Assembly: GCF_900143095.1 (NCBI RefSeq)
Contig: NZ_FRDA01000001.1
Coordinates: 567,357-631,356, forward strand
Reading direction: 5' to 3'
Length of the DNA stretch: 64,000 nucleotides
Source: Pseudomonas asturiensis
GTDB lineage: Bacteria > Pseudomonadota > Gammaproteobacteria > Pseudomonadales > Pseudomonadaceae
This document shows, piece after piece, positions 44,482 through 53,578 of the stretch. Every line of letters starts with the position of its first letter. Position 1 is the first letter of the stretch. Made by a program: the position numbers and the translations under genes. The notes under the pieces are model-generated. The model was not told the origin of the DNA. It saw nothing but the letters and a program-made list of their open reading frames with translations, and ran no database searches.

Positions 44482-45651
44482 ATGAGGCTATTACTCAACA
44501 TCGAATCGCTCATCCCGCCGCTGACCGGCATCGGCAACTATACGTTTAACCTGATTGAGCAATTACAGGCAGAGGACATCGAGAAAATCGACTGTTTCAT
44601 AGGCGCTCGGCACTATTCGGCTGAGCGTGCCCTGACCGATTGCATCCATGCCAGCAGCGTGTATGCGCAACGCAGCGGTTCAACGGCTTTTTCGCTGTTA
44701 CATGATTTGCTGCGCCGTTCGACTCTTGCTTATCGCACCCGCGAACTGGTGCGTAATACCCAATTGCGGGTCGGTGCGCACAGGTTTCGCCAGCACGTCT
44801 ATCACGAGCCCAATTTCATGCTCAAGGCCTATGCAGGGAAGAGCGTGGCGACTATTCATGACCTGTCATTCATCTACTATCCTCAGCTCCACCCACCCAA
44901 ACGTGTCGAGTGGCTCAGCGCACAATTGCCCCGAACCCTTGAGCGTGCCGACTTCCTTATCACTGACTCGGACATCATCCGTGACGAGCTGATCAGTGAT
45001 TTTGGCGTAGGGGCGGATCGCGTAAAAACCGTATACCTGGGCGCAGCAGAGGTATACCGGCCGCACACTGGCGAGCAAACCCGGTCAACGCTTGAGCGAT
45101 ACAAACTCACACAGGGTCGTTACGTGCTATTTGTTGGCACTATCGAGCCGCGCAAAGGGGTAGGTACGCTGTTGGAAGCCTGGTCCCGATTGCCCTTGGC
45201 CGTGCAGCAGGATTTCCCGCTGGTGCTCGCTGGCGCGAATGGATGGCGTAACCAGCCCCTGAATGATCGCATCAAGGCTATGGCCGCCAGCCACGGGGTG
45301 CGTCAGTTGTCCTTCGTGCCTCGCCATGACTTGCCGGCGCTGTACGCCGGGGCTGCAGTGTTTGCCTATCCTTCGCTGTACGAAGGTTTCGGTTTGCCCG
45401 TGCTGGAGGCGATGCAAAGTGGTGTGGCATCCATCTGCACCGCAGGAACGTCAATGGCCGAATTCACACAGGGCTGCGCTGTATTGGTGGAGCGTGGCAA
45501 CCATGAACAGCTCGCTGCCCATCTGAACGATCTGCTGGGCAATGAAACCCTGCGCAATGCAGTGGCCCAGGCCGGACTTGCGCGTGCGCAAGCATTTTCC
45601 TGGCAGCGGTGTGCCAGGGAGACACTGGATATTTATCGGGCTGTGGGTTAA
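44482..45651 (+). CDS. Glycosyltransferase family 4 protein
   Basis: The 389-residue protein is a GT-B enzyme with PPLTGIGNYTFNLIEQL at the N-terminus, FVGTIEPRKGVGTLLEAW and the donor-binding motif YPSLYEGFGLPVLEAMQSG. It adds a sugar, commonly mannose or rhamnose, to the repeat unit. It closes the rightward run, 63 bases after wecB, and is convergent with the transporter at 45902. Confidence 0.9.
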   Translation: MRLLLNIESLIPPLTGIGNYTFNLIEQLQAEDIEKIDCFIGARHYSAERALTDCIHASSVYAQRSGSTAFSLLHDLLRRSTLAYRTRELVRNTQLRVGAHRFRQHVYHEPNFMLKAYAGKSVATIHDLSFIYYPQLHPPKRVEWLSAQLPRTLERADFLITDSDIIRDELISDFGVGADRVKTVYLGAAEVYRPHTGEQTRSTLERYKLTQGRYVLFVGTIEPRKGVGTLLEAWSRLPLAVQQDFPLVLAGANGWRNQPLNDRIKAMAASHGVRQLSFVPRHDLPALYAGAAVFAYPSLYEGFGLPVLEAMQSGVASICTAGTSMAEFTQGCAVLVERGNHEQLAAHLNDLLGNETLRNAVAQAGLARAQAFSWQRCARETLDIYRAVG

Positions 45652-45764
45652 CGGGCGTGTATCAATGATTGCGTTCGGGGGGATATATGAAAAGCTTGAG
45701 AAATGGTTTCAGCTGTAAGGTTAGGCTGGCTGAGGTTGGCAAGAATGAATTCCTTGACCCTCAT

Positions 45765-45856
45765 TAGGGAATCTCCGAACAAGTCCCAAGATGTGATGAA
45801 ATACGCCTGACCACCTGATCCGAGCCGCCCCTTGGGACTTGTTCGGAGATTCCCTA
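45765..45856. mobile_element. 92-bp MITE-like element with 26-bp perfect terminal inverted repeats
   Basis: Bases 45765-45790 (starting TAGGGAATCTCCGAACAAGT) are the exact reverse complement of 45831-45856. Forty bases lie between, with no coding capacity. Both arms start at a TA, which could be a duplicated TA target as made by IS630/mariner-type elements; if so, the true repeat is two bases shorter. It is a non-autonomous element or the ends of an IS whose transposase was deleted. It lies between convergent genes and would also work as a bidirectional terminator hairpin. Confidence 0.8.
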
Positions 45857-45901
45857 GACGCCCAGCGGCAGTGGCGACAACGTGGGCGGCAAAAAAAATC
45901 G

Positions 45902-47101
45902 TTAACTGAGCTGCAGCGCTACATCACGTTTGTGTTGCAAACGGCGGGTCAGCATTGCAAGTGTCACGGCCAATGCACCGCACAAGCTGTTAACCAGCGC
46001 CATCGGCAACGCCGTGCCATCGTGAAGCACACCCACAAGCGCGGCCGCCGCCGCTACGCTTAACTGCAGGCAACCTAGCAATGCCGACGCGCTGCCCGCA
46101 CTTGCCCATTGCCCGTTCATGGCGCAGGCTGAGGCATTGGGGGCGATGGAGCACAGGCAGGCAATGCAGATAAACAAGGGCACTAACAGGGGCCAGAGCT
46201 GTTCGGTGCGTAGACTTGCAATCGCCAACAATGCCAGTGCAGCAGCGAGGTACATCCAGATAACCCGCGACAGCAGGAACGTAGGCCCCTGTTTGCCCAC
46301 CAACCTGGCATTGAGCTGCGAGACCAGGATGAAGCCCGCCGCATTGGTCCCGAACAGCCAGCCATAGTGCTCAGGCGGCACCTCGTACAGCTTGATGAAC
46401 ACGAACGGCGAACCGGCGATGTAAGAAAACATCCCGGCCATGGCGGTCCCGCCAGTGAGCGCTTGCCCGAGAAAAATACGATCGCCCAACAAGCGCCGGT
46501 ATTGCGTCAGTGCGCCAGATAAAGGCAGGCGCGGATGAGTGGCGGGCATGCTTTCCGGCAGGCCCACGGCCAACGAAGCCAGTGCACTGAACGCTGTTAA
46601 GCTGATGAAGATTGACTGCCACCTATAGAGGTTGACCAGCAAGCCGCCGAGCATGGGCGCCAGAATCGGCGCCAAGCCCATCACCAGCATCAATTGCGAG
46701 AACACCTTGGCCGACTGAACGGCATCGCACTTGTCGCTGACAATGGCTCGGGCAATTACCATCCCTACACAGCCGCCCAGCGCCTGAACGAAGCGCGCGC
46801 CGATTAGCCATTCCCGATTCGGCGCGAAAGCACAGGCCAGCGATGCCAGGGTGAACAGCGAAGTCCCGAACAGCAGCGGGATACGTCGGCCGAAGCGATC
46901 CGCCACCGGTCCGTAAGCCAGTTGGCCAATGGACAAGCCCAGAAAATATGACGCCAGGGTCAACTGGACATGCTTCTCGTCAGTGCCAAACGCCAGGGCA
47001 ATGGCCGGGAAGCCAGGCAGATAAAAGTCGACGGCCAAAGGGCCGAAGGCGCTCAAGGCACCGAGAATAAGGTAAGGATCGCGCGCAGGTTTATCAGGCA
47101 T
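45902..47101 (-). CDS. Bcr/CflA-family multidrug efflux transporter (first)
   Basis: The 399-residue protein has twelve predicted helices and the major-facilitator signature YGPVADRFGRRIPLLFG between helices 2 and 3, with AVDFYLPGFPAIA typical of the Bcr/CflA drug:proton antiporter group. The ATG at 47101 gives a normal N-terminus; a longer start near 47146-47149 is possible. It follows a glutathione S-transferase pseudogene on the same strand. The substrate is unknown. Confidence 0.87.
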   Translation of the reverse strand: MPDKPARDPYLILGALSAFGPLAVDFYLPGFPAIALAFGTDEKHVQLTLASYFLGLSIGQLAYGPVADRFGRRIPLLFGTSLFTLASLACAFAPNREWLIGARFVQALGGCVGMVIARAIVSDKCDAVQSAKVFSQLMLVMGLAPILAPMLGGLLVNLYRWQSIFISLTAFSALASLAVGLPESMPATHPRLPLSGALTQYRRLLGDRIFLGQALTGGTAMAGMFSYIAGSPFVFIKLYEVPPEHYGWLFGTNAAGFILVSQLNARLVGKQGPTFLLSRVIWMYLAAALALLAIASLRTEQLWPLLVPLFICIACLCSIAPNASACAMNGQWASAGSASALLGCLQLSVAAAAALVGVLHDGTALPMALVNSLCGALAVTLAMLTRRLQHKRDVALQLS

Positions 47102-47153
47102 CCAGACGATATTTAGAGCAGTTGGGTAGCCGTCGGCAACGGGCATCAAGACG

Positions 47154-47789
47154 CTAGTTCAAGTCGAGACCTTCCTCGAGTATGGATTTCTGTACGGCTT
47201 CACGGCTCTTCACGCGCTCGTACCAGGTCTGCAGATGATGAAGACCGTCAAGATGAAGTGGCGTGTCCTCGTAGGACTTCAGCCAAGGTGCCTTAGCCCA
47301 ACCAGTCACCGCAAACAGGTACGAGTCAGCGACCGTGAATGTGTCACCCATAAGAAACTGTTTGTCTGAGAGGTGCTTATTAATCCAAGCGTAGCGTTTC
47401 TCCAACTTCGGTCTTGCAATCTCGATGTAAACTCCTGCCGGAGCAGCATAAAAAAGCGGAATAAAGCCCTTATGAATTTCCGTTGAAAGGAAGGCGAGCA
47501 TCTCCTGAAGTTTATATCTTTCAAATGTTCCGTTGGCTGGAGCAAGGCCTATTTAGGGATTCTGGTCAGCAAGATATTGGATGATTACAACACCCTCTGA
47601 AAGCATTTCACCATTATCAAGCTCAAGCGCAGGGATTTAGCCGTGCGGGTTGACCTTGTAAAGGTTATTTCCTTGTTCTGTTACATGATCTTTGAGGTCG
47701 ACTTTGATGAGTTCGGCTTTGAGTCCATGTTCGTTTGCAACGATGTGAGGCGACAGGGAGCAGGCGCCAGGCTTATAGTAGAGCTTCAT
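47154..47789 (-). pseudogene. Glutathione S-transferase pseudogene with two premature stop codons
   Basis: A 212-codon frame encodes a full GST from MKLYYKPGACSLSPHIV through NGEMLSEGVVIIQYLADQ to GDTFTVADSYLFAV and a normal end. It is interrupted by TAA at codon 51 (47637-47639, after VNPHG) and TAA at codon 79 (47553-47555, after ADQNP), with no frameshift. Both stops are in the conserved thioredoxin-like domain. The C-terminal 115 residues remain open from 47501 and might be expressed, but would lack the glutathione site. Two independent stops argue for decay rather than sequencing error. Confidence 0.88.
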
Positions 47790-47893
47790 TCTTTGAAGCT
47801 CCATGGACTTAAGTGTCGTGCTTTAAAATGTGAAGCCTACGATAGTCCCTTGTAAGCGACTCGCTCGTTACGTCTTAGCGAGATATGGTCGAG

Positions 47894-48499
47894 TTACCCA
47901 TGTGCCATTTTCCGCACAGCCAGAGACAGCGAATCACCAAGAATCCGCCACAAAGCGGCAAGACGCCGACAATAGGCGCCTTCACTGCAGTAAATTAACT
48001 CGACATGAAGGCTGTCGATCACGCCGATATAAGCATCCTGAAACATCGATATTTCGGTCGCCGATAGGGCTGGATACGTGTTCTCAAGGCTCGCGCCAAA
48101 GAGTTCACGCAGGCGATCAAGATAGGATTCAAAGCCAGTCGTGACCGATGCCTTTAGCTCCAAAGGCGGAAAAAATGCCGTGCGCAGCAGGAAACGCAGG
48201 GCAGCGGAAGACTCGTACCGGTTTGAAAGACTGTCTGTGTACAGCTTGCCGGGCTGCTCATTATTTGCCGGGACGTTTGCAAATATCTCTTCGATATAGA
48301 GCCTCTCCGTCACCAACGCCAGATTCAGCGCAGCGTCGAACAGATCATCCTTGCTTTTGAAGTGCGCGTATAACGAAGGCTTGCGCATACCTGCCACGAC
48401 AGCGATTTCATTGAGCGAAGATGCGTCGTATCCCCGCTCAGCGAAATGCACCAAGGCGATGTCACAGATTCTGCTTGCCGAAGGGCTCAGCACTTTCAT
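47894..48499 (-). CDS. TetR-family regulator of the adjacent efflux gene
   Basis: The 201-residue protein has the TetR helix-turn-helix (ALVHFAERGYDASSLNEIAVV followed by GMRKPSLYAHFKSKDDL) near residues 15-55 and a helical ligand domain. It lies 16 bases after the Bcr/CflA gene on the same strand, so both form one unit. The likely operator is the palindrome at 49754-49775 upstream of the transporter, giving autoregulation through the shared promoter. Confidence 0.87.
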   Translation of the reverse strand: MKVLSPSASRICDIALVHFAERGYDASSLNEIAVVAGMRKPSLYAHFKSKDDLFDAALNLALVTERLYIEEIFANVPANNEQPGKLYTDSLSNRYESSAALRFLLRTAFFPPLELKASVTTGFESYLDRLRELFGASLENTYPALSATEISMFQDAYIGVIDSLHVELIYCSEGAYCRRLAALWRILGDSLSLAVRKMAHG

Positions 48500-48515
48500 C
48501 GGAGTAACCTTTTAA

Positions 48516-49736
48516 TCAGTGATTTAACACGGTGATGTGCTCGGCCCGGCCTTCGCGCACACTGACCCAGGTCAGCGCACCCACCAGAACGGCGCAGACT
48601 ATCAGGAATGCGCACCAGGCAATGGCGCCATGGCTGCTCGCCCAGCCGGTCAACGGTGTGGCGAAGGCCGAGATGCCAAGCTGAAAAGCGCCCAGCAATG
48701 CAGCAGTGGAACCTAGCGCAGTGGTTTGCGAAGACATCACAAGGGTCATCAATGTAGTTTCTGCCATCCCCAGTCCAAGCAGGGCTACCGCGACACCGGC
48801 GGCCAGCCAATACAAACCGGAACCAGATACCGCTGCACCGTAGGCGATCAAAGAACCTGCAAAGATGCAACAAGCCCCAGCTGTTGCAATGCGGGCCAAA
48901 CCGTATTTGCCCACCAGTCTGGTAGCCACGACGGCCCCGATAAGAATCGCTATGCCGGTTGCGCCAAAGAGCGTACCAAACTGGGCAGCAGGCAACCCGT
49001 ATTCCTTCTGATAAACAAATGTAGCGCCGCCTACATAGGCAAAAAGAAAGAAGAATACGGCTGACAGCGCTAAGGCGGGCCGTAGAAAACGACAGTCTTT
49101 TGCGATCCGCGCATAGGTGCCAATCGCCCGTTTCATATTCAGTGGCTCGCGCTTTGGCACGGGTAGTGTTTCAGGCAAAACAGCCAGCGAGTTCACCGCC
49201 ACCAGCGCACCAAGAACAGCCAGCACCAGCATGACGGCCCGCCATCCGAAATGCGCTTCAATATAACCACCCACCCCCGGGGCGATGATGGGAGCAACAC
49301 CTTGAATGGTCAGCAGCAGGCCAAAAAGTTTTGCCGCCTGAACGCCCTGAGTGACGTCACGCACCATGCTCATGATGACTACCAACGTCAAAGCACTGCC
49401 TATCCCTTGGGCAAATCGTGCCACAAGTAGCCACTCAAGGGTTGGTGCCGCGCCTGCAGAAAGCGCACTCAAGCTGAACAGCAACAAACCCGCCATCAGT
49501 GGACGTCGTCGGCCTAAGGCGTCGACAACCGGCCCGAACAGTAATTGCCCAAGCCCCATTGCCAACAGAAAGACCGTGAGCGTTAGCTGAATGCTGGCAA
49601 CACTGGTCGAATAATCGACCGCCATTTCGGGCAGGCTTGGCAAATACATATCGACGGCTGAGGGGCCCAGTGCGGCGATGGCGCCCAAGGCGATGGCAAA
49701 CTTCAATGAAGGATTGCCGGAAAGACTCTTTTCCAT
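48516..49736 (-). CDS. Bcr/CflA-family multidrug efflux transporter (second)
   Basis: The 406-residue protein has twelve predicted helices, FGPVVDALGRRRPLMAG as the MFS signature and ALGPSAVDMYLPSLPEMA as the family start. It resembles the transporter at 45902-47101 but is clearly diverged. It is the first gene of the unit with the TetR regulator and has the operator-like palindrome 18 bases upstream of its ATG. Efflux of a toxic compound that is also the TetR ligand is the expected role. Confidence 0.9.
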   Translation of the reverse strand: MEKSLSGNPSLKFAIALGAIAALGPSAVDMYLPSLPEMAVDYSTSVASIQLTLTVFLLAMGLGQLLFGPVVDALGRRRPLMAGLLLFSLSALSAGAAPTLEWLLVARFAQGIGSALTLVVIMSMVRDVTQGVQAAKLFGLLLTIQGVAPIIAPGVGGYIEAHFGWRAVMLVLAVLGALVAVNSLAVLPETLPVPKREPLNMKRAIGTYARIAKDCRFLRPALALSAVFFFLFAYVGGATFVYQKEYGLPAAQFGTLFGATGIAILIGAVVATRLVGKYGLARIATAGACCIFAGSLIAYGAAVSGSGLYWLAAGVAVALLGLGMAETTLMTLVMSSQTTALGSTAALLGAFQLGISAFATPLTGWASSHGAIAWCAFLIVCAVLVGALTWVSVREGRAEHITVLNH

Positions 49737-49753
49737 AACAAACTCATAATTAG

Positions 49754-49775
49754 CTTCCTACCGGAAGGTAGGAAG
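49754..49775. promoter_or_regulatory. TetR operator palindrome
   Basis: Perfect 9-base arms CTTCCTACC and GGTAGGAAG flank a GGAA centre, 18 bases before the transporter ATG. Position and symmetry fit a TetR-family operator overlapping the promoter or leader. Regulation by the product of 47894-48499 is inferred. Confidence 0.75.
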
Positions 49776-50061
49776 ACTCGACGAGGTTAACGAGAATACG
49801 TAGGGAAGGTCAAGTCGTTATTGTTTCGGTGGTCAGCCAGCGTCGGCCAGCGCGTCGCCTAGAGCGGGGGAGGCGCAGGTAAGCGCATTAGGCTTCGGTT
49901 CAAAGTGTTTTTTGAAGGAGCGGCTTGAGGGTAGTCTGTGAGACTCCATTTGTGAGCGATGGAGATAGTCGACTCCGTGCGCAGAAACAGGTTGGCCAAA
50001 TCAGTCGTGCCACGGCTGGCCCACATGCCAACAGGATACTTAGCAACTTTGTGGGCGGAAT

Positions 50062-50082
50062 CAGGGTTCAAATCGAACCCTG
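50062..50082. other. Perfect 8-bp hairpin next to the REP pair
   Basis: CAGGGTTC (50062-50069) and GAACCCTG (50075-50082) pair around a 5-base loop, about 105 bases past the chemoreceptor stop. Without a U-tract, a terminator role is possible but uncertain. Confidence 0.45.
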
Positions 50083-50084
50083 TG

Positions 50085-50166
50085 TGAGCGAGGCTTGCCT
50101 GCGAACTAGGCTCCTTGGTATGTCAGGCAGACCTCTTCCTCACGCGCGCGGGCAAGCCTTGCTCCA
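50085..50166. repeat. Inverted pair of Pseudomonas-type REP sequences (REPIN-like)
   Basis: The left copy contains GAGCGAGGCTTGCCTGCGAA (50086-50105). The right copy is its near-perfect inverse, with GCGGGCAAGCCTTGCTCC around 50148-50165. The two are about 40 bases apart, as in mobilised REPIN doublets. Such repeats are common in extragenic spaces of Pseudomonas. Confidence 0.75.
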
Positions 50167-50187
50167 ACCGATGTACTCCGATACTTC

Positions 50188-51813
50188 TTACAAGCTAAAC
50201 CTCGAAACCATGTTGTTCAGGTCAACCGCCAGGCGGGTCAACTCGCCGCTGGCGGCACTGGTCTGGGCGGCGCCGTTGGAAGATTGCGTCGACAGGTCGC
50301 GGATGTTGACCAGGTTGCGGTCCACTTCACGGGCGACTGCGGCCTGTTCTTCCGCAGCGGCAGCGATGACCAGGTTACGCTCGTTGATCTCGATTACTGC
50401 GGTGTTGATTGTTTCCAGCGCCAAGCCTGCGCCTTTCGCGATGTTCAGGGTAGATTCAGCACGATCGGTGCTGTTACGCATTGAACCGACCGCTTTTTCG
50501 GTGCCGCCTTGAATGCTGCCAACCATGCGTTCAATTTCGCTGGTGGACTGTTGGGTGCGATGGGCCAAGGCGCGCACTTCATCGGCAACTACCGCAAAGC
50601 CGCGACCGGCTTCACCGGCCCGGGCCGCTTCGATGGCTGCGTTCAGCGCCAGCAGGTTGGTCTGATCCGCCAAGCCACGAATCACGTCCAGAACCTTGCC
50701 GATGTCGCGGGATTCTTCAGCAAGATTGCCGATCAGATCAGCCGTGCTTTGCACATCGCCGCTCATGCGTTCAATAGCGTTGACGGTTTCCTGAACCAGA
50801 TCCCGGCCATCGCCAGCTGATGCCGTCGCGTTTTTTGATGCCTCGGAAGTGCTGACTGCGTTACGCGCCACTTCTTCGACGGCGCTGGTCATTTCGTTGA
50901 CTGCCGTTGCGGCTTGCTCTATTTCGTTGTCCTGCTGCGCCAGACCACGGGCGCTTTCATCGGTTACTGCGTTCAACTCCTCGGCAGCGGAAGCCAGCTG
51001 TGTTGCGGAGCCGGAAATACGCATCAAGGTATCGCGTAGTTTTTCCTGCATTTTTTGCATGGCGAGCAGCAACCGACCTGCTTCGTCAGTGCCATCGACC
51101 TTTATCGGTCGGGTCAGATTTCCTTCGGCGATGGCTTCAGCAGCTTCAAGTGCCAACGCTATCGGTTGGGTGATGCTCTTGGTCAGCAGCCAGGCAAACA
51201 GCATGGTCAGCAGCGAGGCAATAATAAGCAAGCCGACAACCAGGTTGAACGCAGAGCTGTAATCGTCAGCAGAGGATTGATTGATGATAGCCAGTTGGGC
51301 GTTATTGAAGTCAGTAAGCTTGCTCAACGCCACATTTATCTGTTCAGAGTTGGCCGCAGACTCGGCGCTCAGCACAAGCGTCAGCTCTTGCAGATTGCCG
51401 GCCCGACTGAGGGTGACAAGGCGCGTTTCGATCTTCCGATAGTCATCCATCAGCCGCATATAGTCGTTGTAGTCGGACTGCTCTTCAGGCGATGAAATCA
51501 GTTTGGCGTATGCGGCCTGCAACTTGTTAAGTTGTTGGTTTTGCTCCGCAAGTAATTCGATGGTTCTGTTCTGAGCATTCGGTTCCCGATCAGTCAACAG
51601 CCGATACGACAACACCCGCATGCGGACGCCCGTCACCGTGAGAGCATTCAGGGTCTGAAAGCTTGGGACGCCAACTTTCGCGACGTCATCGCCTGCTGCA
51701 CGGATCTTGCTCATCTGCGACAGAGCGAAGAGGCCGAGAATCAGCATGAGCGCGCCTATCAGGGAAAACCCAAGAAATGCGCGCGGAGCAATATTCATTG
51801 TTCTTATTGTCAT
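50188..51813 (-). CDS. Methyl-accepting chemotaxis protein
   Basis: The 541-residue protein has a membrane helix at about 11-31, a periplasmic four-helix-bundle ligand domain (32-189), a second membrane helix (190-210), a HAMP domain (211-263) and a signalling domain whose hairpin tip carries [19 protein letters not shown]. No C-terminal CheR/CheB pentapeptide is present. AGGAAG is 5 bases before the ATG. A sigma-28-like promoter lies 64 bases upstream. The ligand is unknown; the 4HB fold often binds small organic or amino acids. Confidence 0.93.
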   Translation of the reverse strand: MTIRTMNIAPRAFLGFSLIGALMLILGLFALSQMSKIRAAGDDVAKVGVPSFQTLNALTVTGVRMRVLSYRLLTDREPNAQNRTIELLAEQNQQLNKLQAAYAKLISSPEEQSDYNDYMRLMDDYRKIETRLVTLSRAGNLQELTLVLSAESAANSEQINVALSKLTDFNNAQLAIINQSSADDYSSAFNLVVGLLIIASLLTMLFAWLLTKSITQPIALALEAAEAIAEGNLTRPIKVDGTDEAGRLLLAMQKMQEKLRDTLMRISGSATQLASAAEELNAVTDESARGLAQQDNEIEQAATAVNEMTSAVEEVARNAVSTSEASKNATASAGDGRDLVQETVNAIERMSGDVQSTADLIGNLAEESRDIGKVLDVIRGLADQTNLLALNAAIEAARAGEAGRGFAVVADEVRALAHRTQQSTSEIERMVGSIQGGTEKAVGSMRNSTDRAESTLNIAKGAGLALETINTAVIEINERNLVIAAAAEEQAAVAREVDRNLVNIRDLSTQSSNGAAQTSAASGELTRLAVDLNNMVSRFSL

Positions 51814-52136
51814 GGTCTTCCTAAAGCGTGGAATGTGCTCCCAGCGAGCAGCGGCGAATAGTCCAACGCATAGACTATTATCGGTAAATTGATCTCACAC
51901 TTGAGCGAAAAAGCGGTGTGTCTTGAATCAAAACAGATATAGCTCACTCACAAACTTTTTATATAGAAGTTAGGTTGGGAATAGGTGACTCGATCGCAAA
52001 ACACTCCAACCCAAACGACCCGGATGGGATCTCGTCATTTGGGTAGATACACGTCACCAAGGTCAACTATTTCCCACACACAAATCAGCGTCGAAGGCTG
52101 AGGCAGCTGGGTACAAGCAGCTGTTCAGATTGGCAC
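51814..52136. other. 323-bp intergenic region with the chemoreceptor promoter
   Basis: It contains the sigma-28-like promoter at 51878-51904 and no credible gene. The part next to the monooxygenase stop (52000-52136) shows no clear terminator. Confidence 0.6.
51878..51904 (-). promoter_or_regulatory. Sigma-28 (FliA)-like promoter of the chemoreceptor gene
   Basis: On the minus strand, TCAAG (51904-51900) is followed after 14 bases by ACCGATAA (51885-51878). The FliA consensus is TAAAG, 14 bases, GCCGATAA, so there is one mismatch in each element. This links the receptor to the flagellar regulon. The match is seen directly; function is inferred. Confidence 0.65.
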
Positions 52137-53327
52137 TCAAGGGTAGGGCATGTTCGGTTCGATGCCAGCGAACACAGCGCCGGCGCCGTCATAAGTCGCT
52201 TCGCCGAGGAAAGCATGCTGGGTTACTACCATGGAGTCGCGTACGATCCATTGCAGACGATTGTCATTGAAAATGGCTGCAGTCCCAGCCAACCTATAAG
52301 CCTTCATGACTACGTCCGCGCCGGTATGAGCTGCATGGGTGGCGCTAAGGCGCAATAAGTTTGCCTGCTGCAGGGTCACCGGATTACCGGCCAAAAGCGA
52401 GGCCCATACAGCTTCTGCAGTTTCGTAGAAAAACGCCTGGGCACTGCGCAGCATCGCCTCCGCCTTACCCAGTTCGCTGCGGTAATAAGCCCGATCACCC
52501 AAGCGTGGGGCGCCGGTGACCGTCTTGTTACTGCCCGACATTGCGATTACCAAGTCCAGTGCTGCGCGCGCCAGCCCAAGGTTAACGGCGGCGTGGACTT
52601 GCGCTTGATAGGCCACAGATGGGTAATGATAGAGGGGTTCATCAATGGTGGCAGCGCTACCACGCACGAATGTCCACTGGCGCTCGACGGTCTTTTTGTG
52701 CAGTTTCAGGTCATGGCTACCCGTCCCTTGCATGCCGACAACATTCCAATTATCGACGATCTGCACTTCCTCAGCCGGAAACACTGCGGTCAGCGGTTTG
52801 CCTGCCGTCGGTCCTCCACCGTTGGCCGATGTGCCACCGATGCCTACACCAATCCAGTTGGCACCTTTGCACCCACTAGCAAACCGCCAGTGCCCGCTGA
52901 CTTCCCAGCCATTTTCAGTCTCTTTGGCGGGTTGTAGAGGGTAAAGGCCGCCAGCATAGACCTGGTCTGGCCCTTTGGCATAGATCAACGCCTGGGTTGC
53001 CGGGGGGAGTGCCGCCAGATAGATATTGGCTGAGCCGAACGCGGTCACCCAACCGACCGAACCGTCGGCTTCGGAGACACGCTCGACGATGCGGAGAAAC
53101 TCGGCTGGAGCCAGTGCATCGCCGCCAAAACATTTGGGAGTACTGGCGCGGAAGATACCGACTGCTTTCATTTTTTCGATCATGTCTAAAGGGACATGGG
53201 AGCGTTGATTAAACTCGCTACGACGCTCGGCAATCTCCGAAATCACATCATCCAGGGTAATCGCTTTGATGCTGATTGGAGCGCCTTTAGGTGTGTCACG
53301 ATCATCAAAATTATTCTTGCTGTTCAT
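52137..53327 (-). CDS. Acyl-CoA-dehydrogenase-fold flavin monooxygenase
   Basis: The 396-residue protein is in the group that uses reduced flavin from a partner to hydroxylate or desulfurise aromatics (DszC, HpaB-like, IacA-like). SEADGSVGWVTAFGSANIYLA, the WEVSGHWRFASG strand and MQGTGSHDLKL are typical. The catalytic glutamate of true acyl-CoA dehydrogenases is not evident. A flavin reductase is encoded divergently 250 bases away, which supports a two-component monooxygenase. The substrate is unknown; an indole or aromatic acid is possible by resemblance. Confidence 0.8.
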   Translation of the reverse strand: MNSKNNFDDRDTPKGAPISIKAITLDDVISEIAERRSEFNQRSHVPLDMIEKMKAVGIFRASTPKCFGGDALAPAEFLRIVERVSEADGSVGWVTAFGSANIYLAALPPATQALIYAKGPDQVYAGGLYPLQPAKETENGWEVSGHWRFASGCKGANWIGVGIGGTSANGGGPTAGKPLTAVFPAEEVQIVDNWNVVGMQGTGSHDLKLHKKTVERQWTFVRGSAATIDEPLYHYPSVAYQAQVHAAVNLGLARAALDLVIAMSGSNKTVTGAPRLGDRAYYRSELGKAEAMLRSAQAFFYETAEAVWASLLAGNPVTLQQANLLRLSATHAAHTGADVVMKAYRLAGTAAIFNDNRLQWIVRDSMVVTQHAFLGEATYDGAGAVFAGIEPNMPYP

Positions 53328-53578
53328 GTTTATTGTTCTCTGTCTAGGGGGGGATTACATGCACGTTCAGGATGCGTGGGCCGACCAGAAAAAATCAAAT
53401 TCGGAATATGAATAAGCTTAATAATCGGTGGGAATTAACTGTCGCGCCACGCTCCTTTAGCGGGGAGGGTGCTGGTTATTCCTGCTGTCAATAGTCCGTA
53501 TGAGTAAAGCGAATTTGACCGGATGAGTCATCCGTCTCAACATAGACCCACTACATCAATAATTACAAGGTGAAAGTA

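Larger units (their letters stand above)
49737..50187. other. 451-bp intergenic region with operator, hairpin and REP pair
   Basis: The region lies between the transporter start and the chemoreceptor stop. It holds the TetR operator candidate (49754-49775), a perfect 8-bp hairpin (50062-50082) and an inverted REP pair (50085-50166). No protein-coding frame here looks real. Confidence 0.7.
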
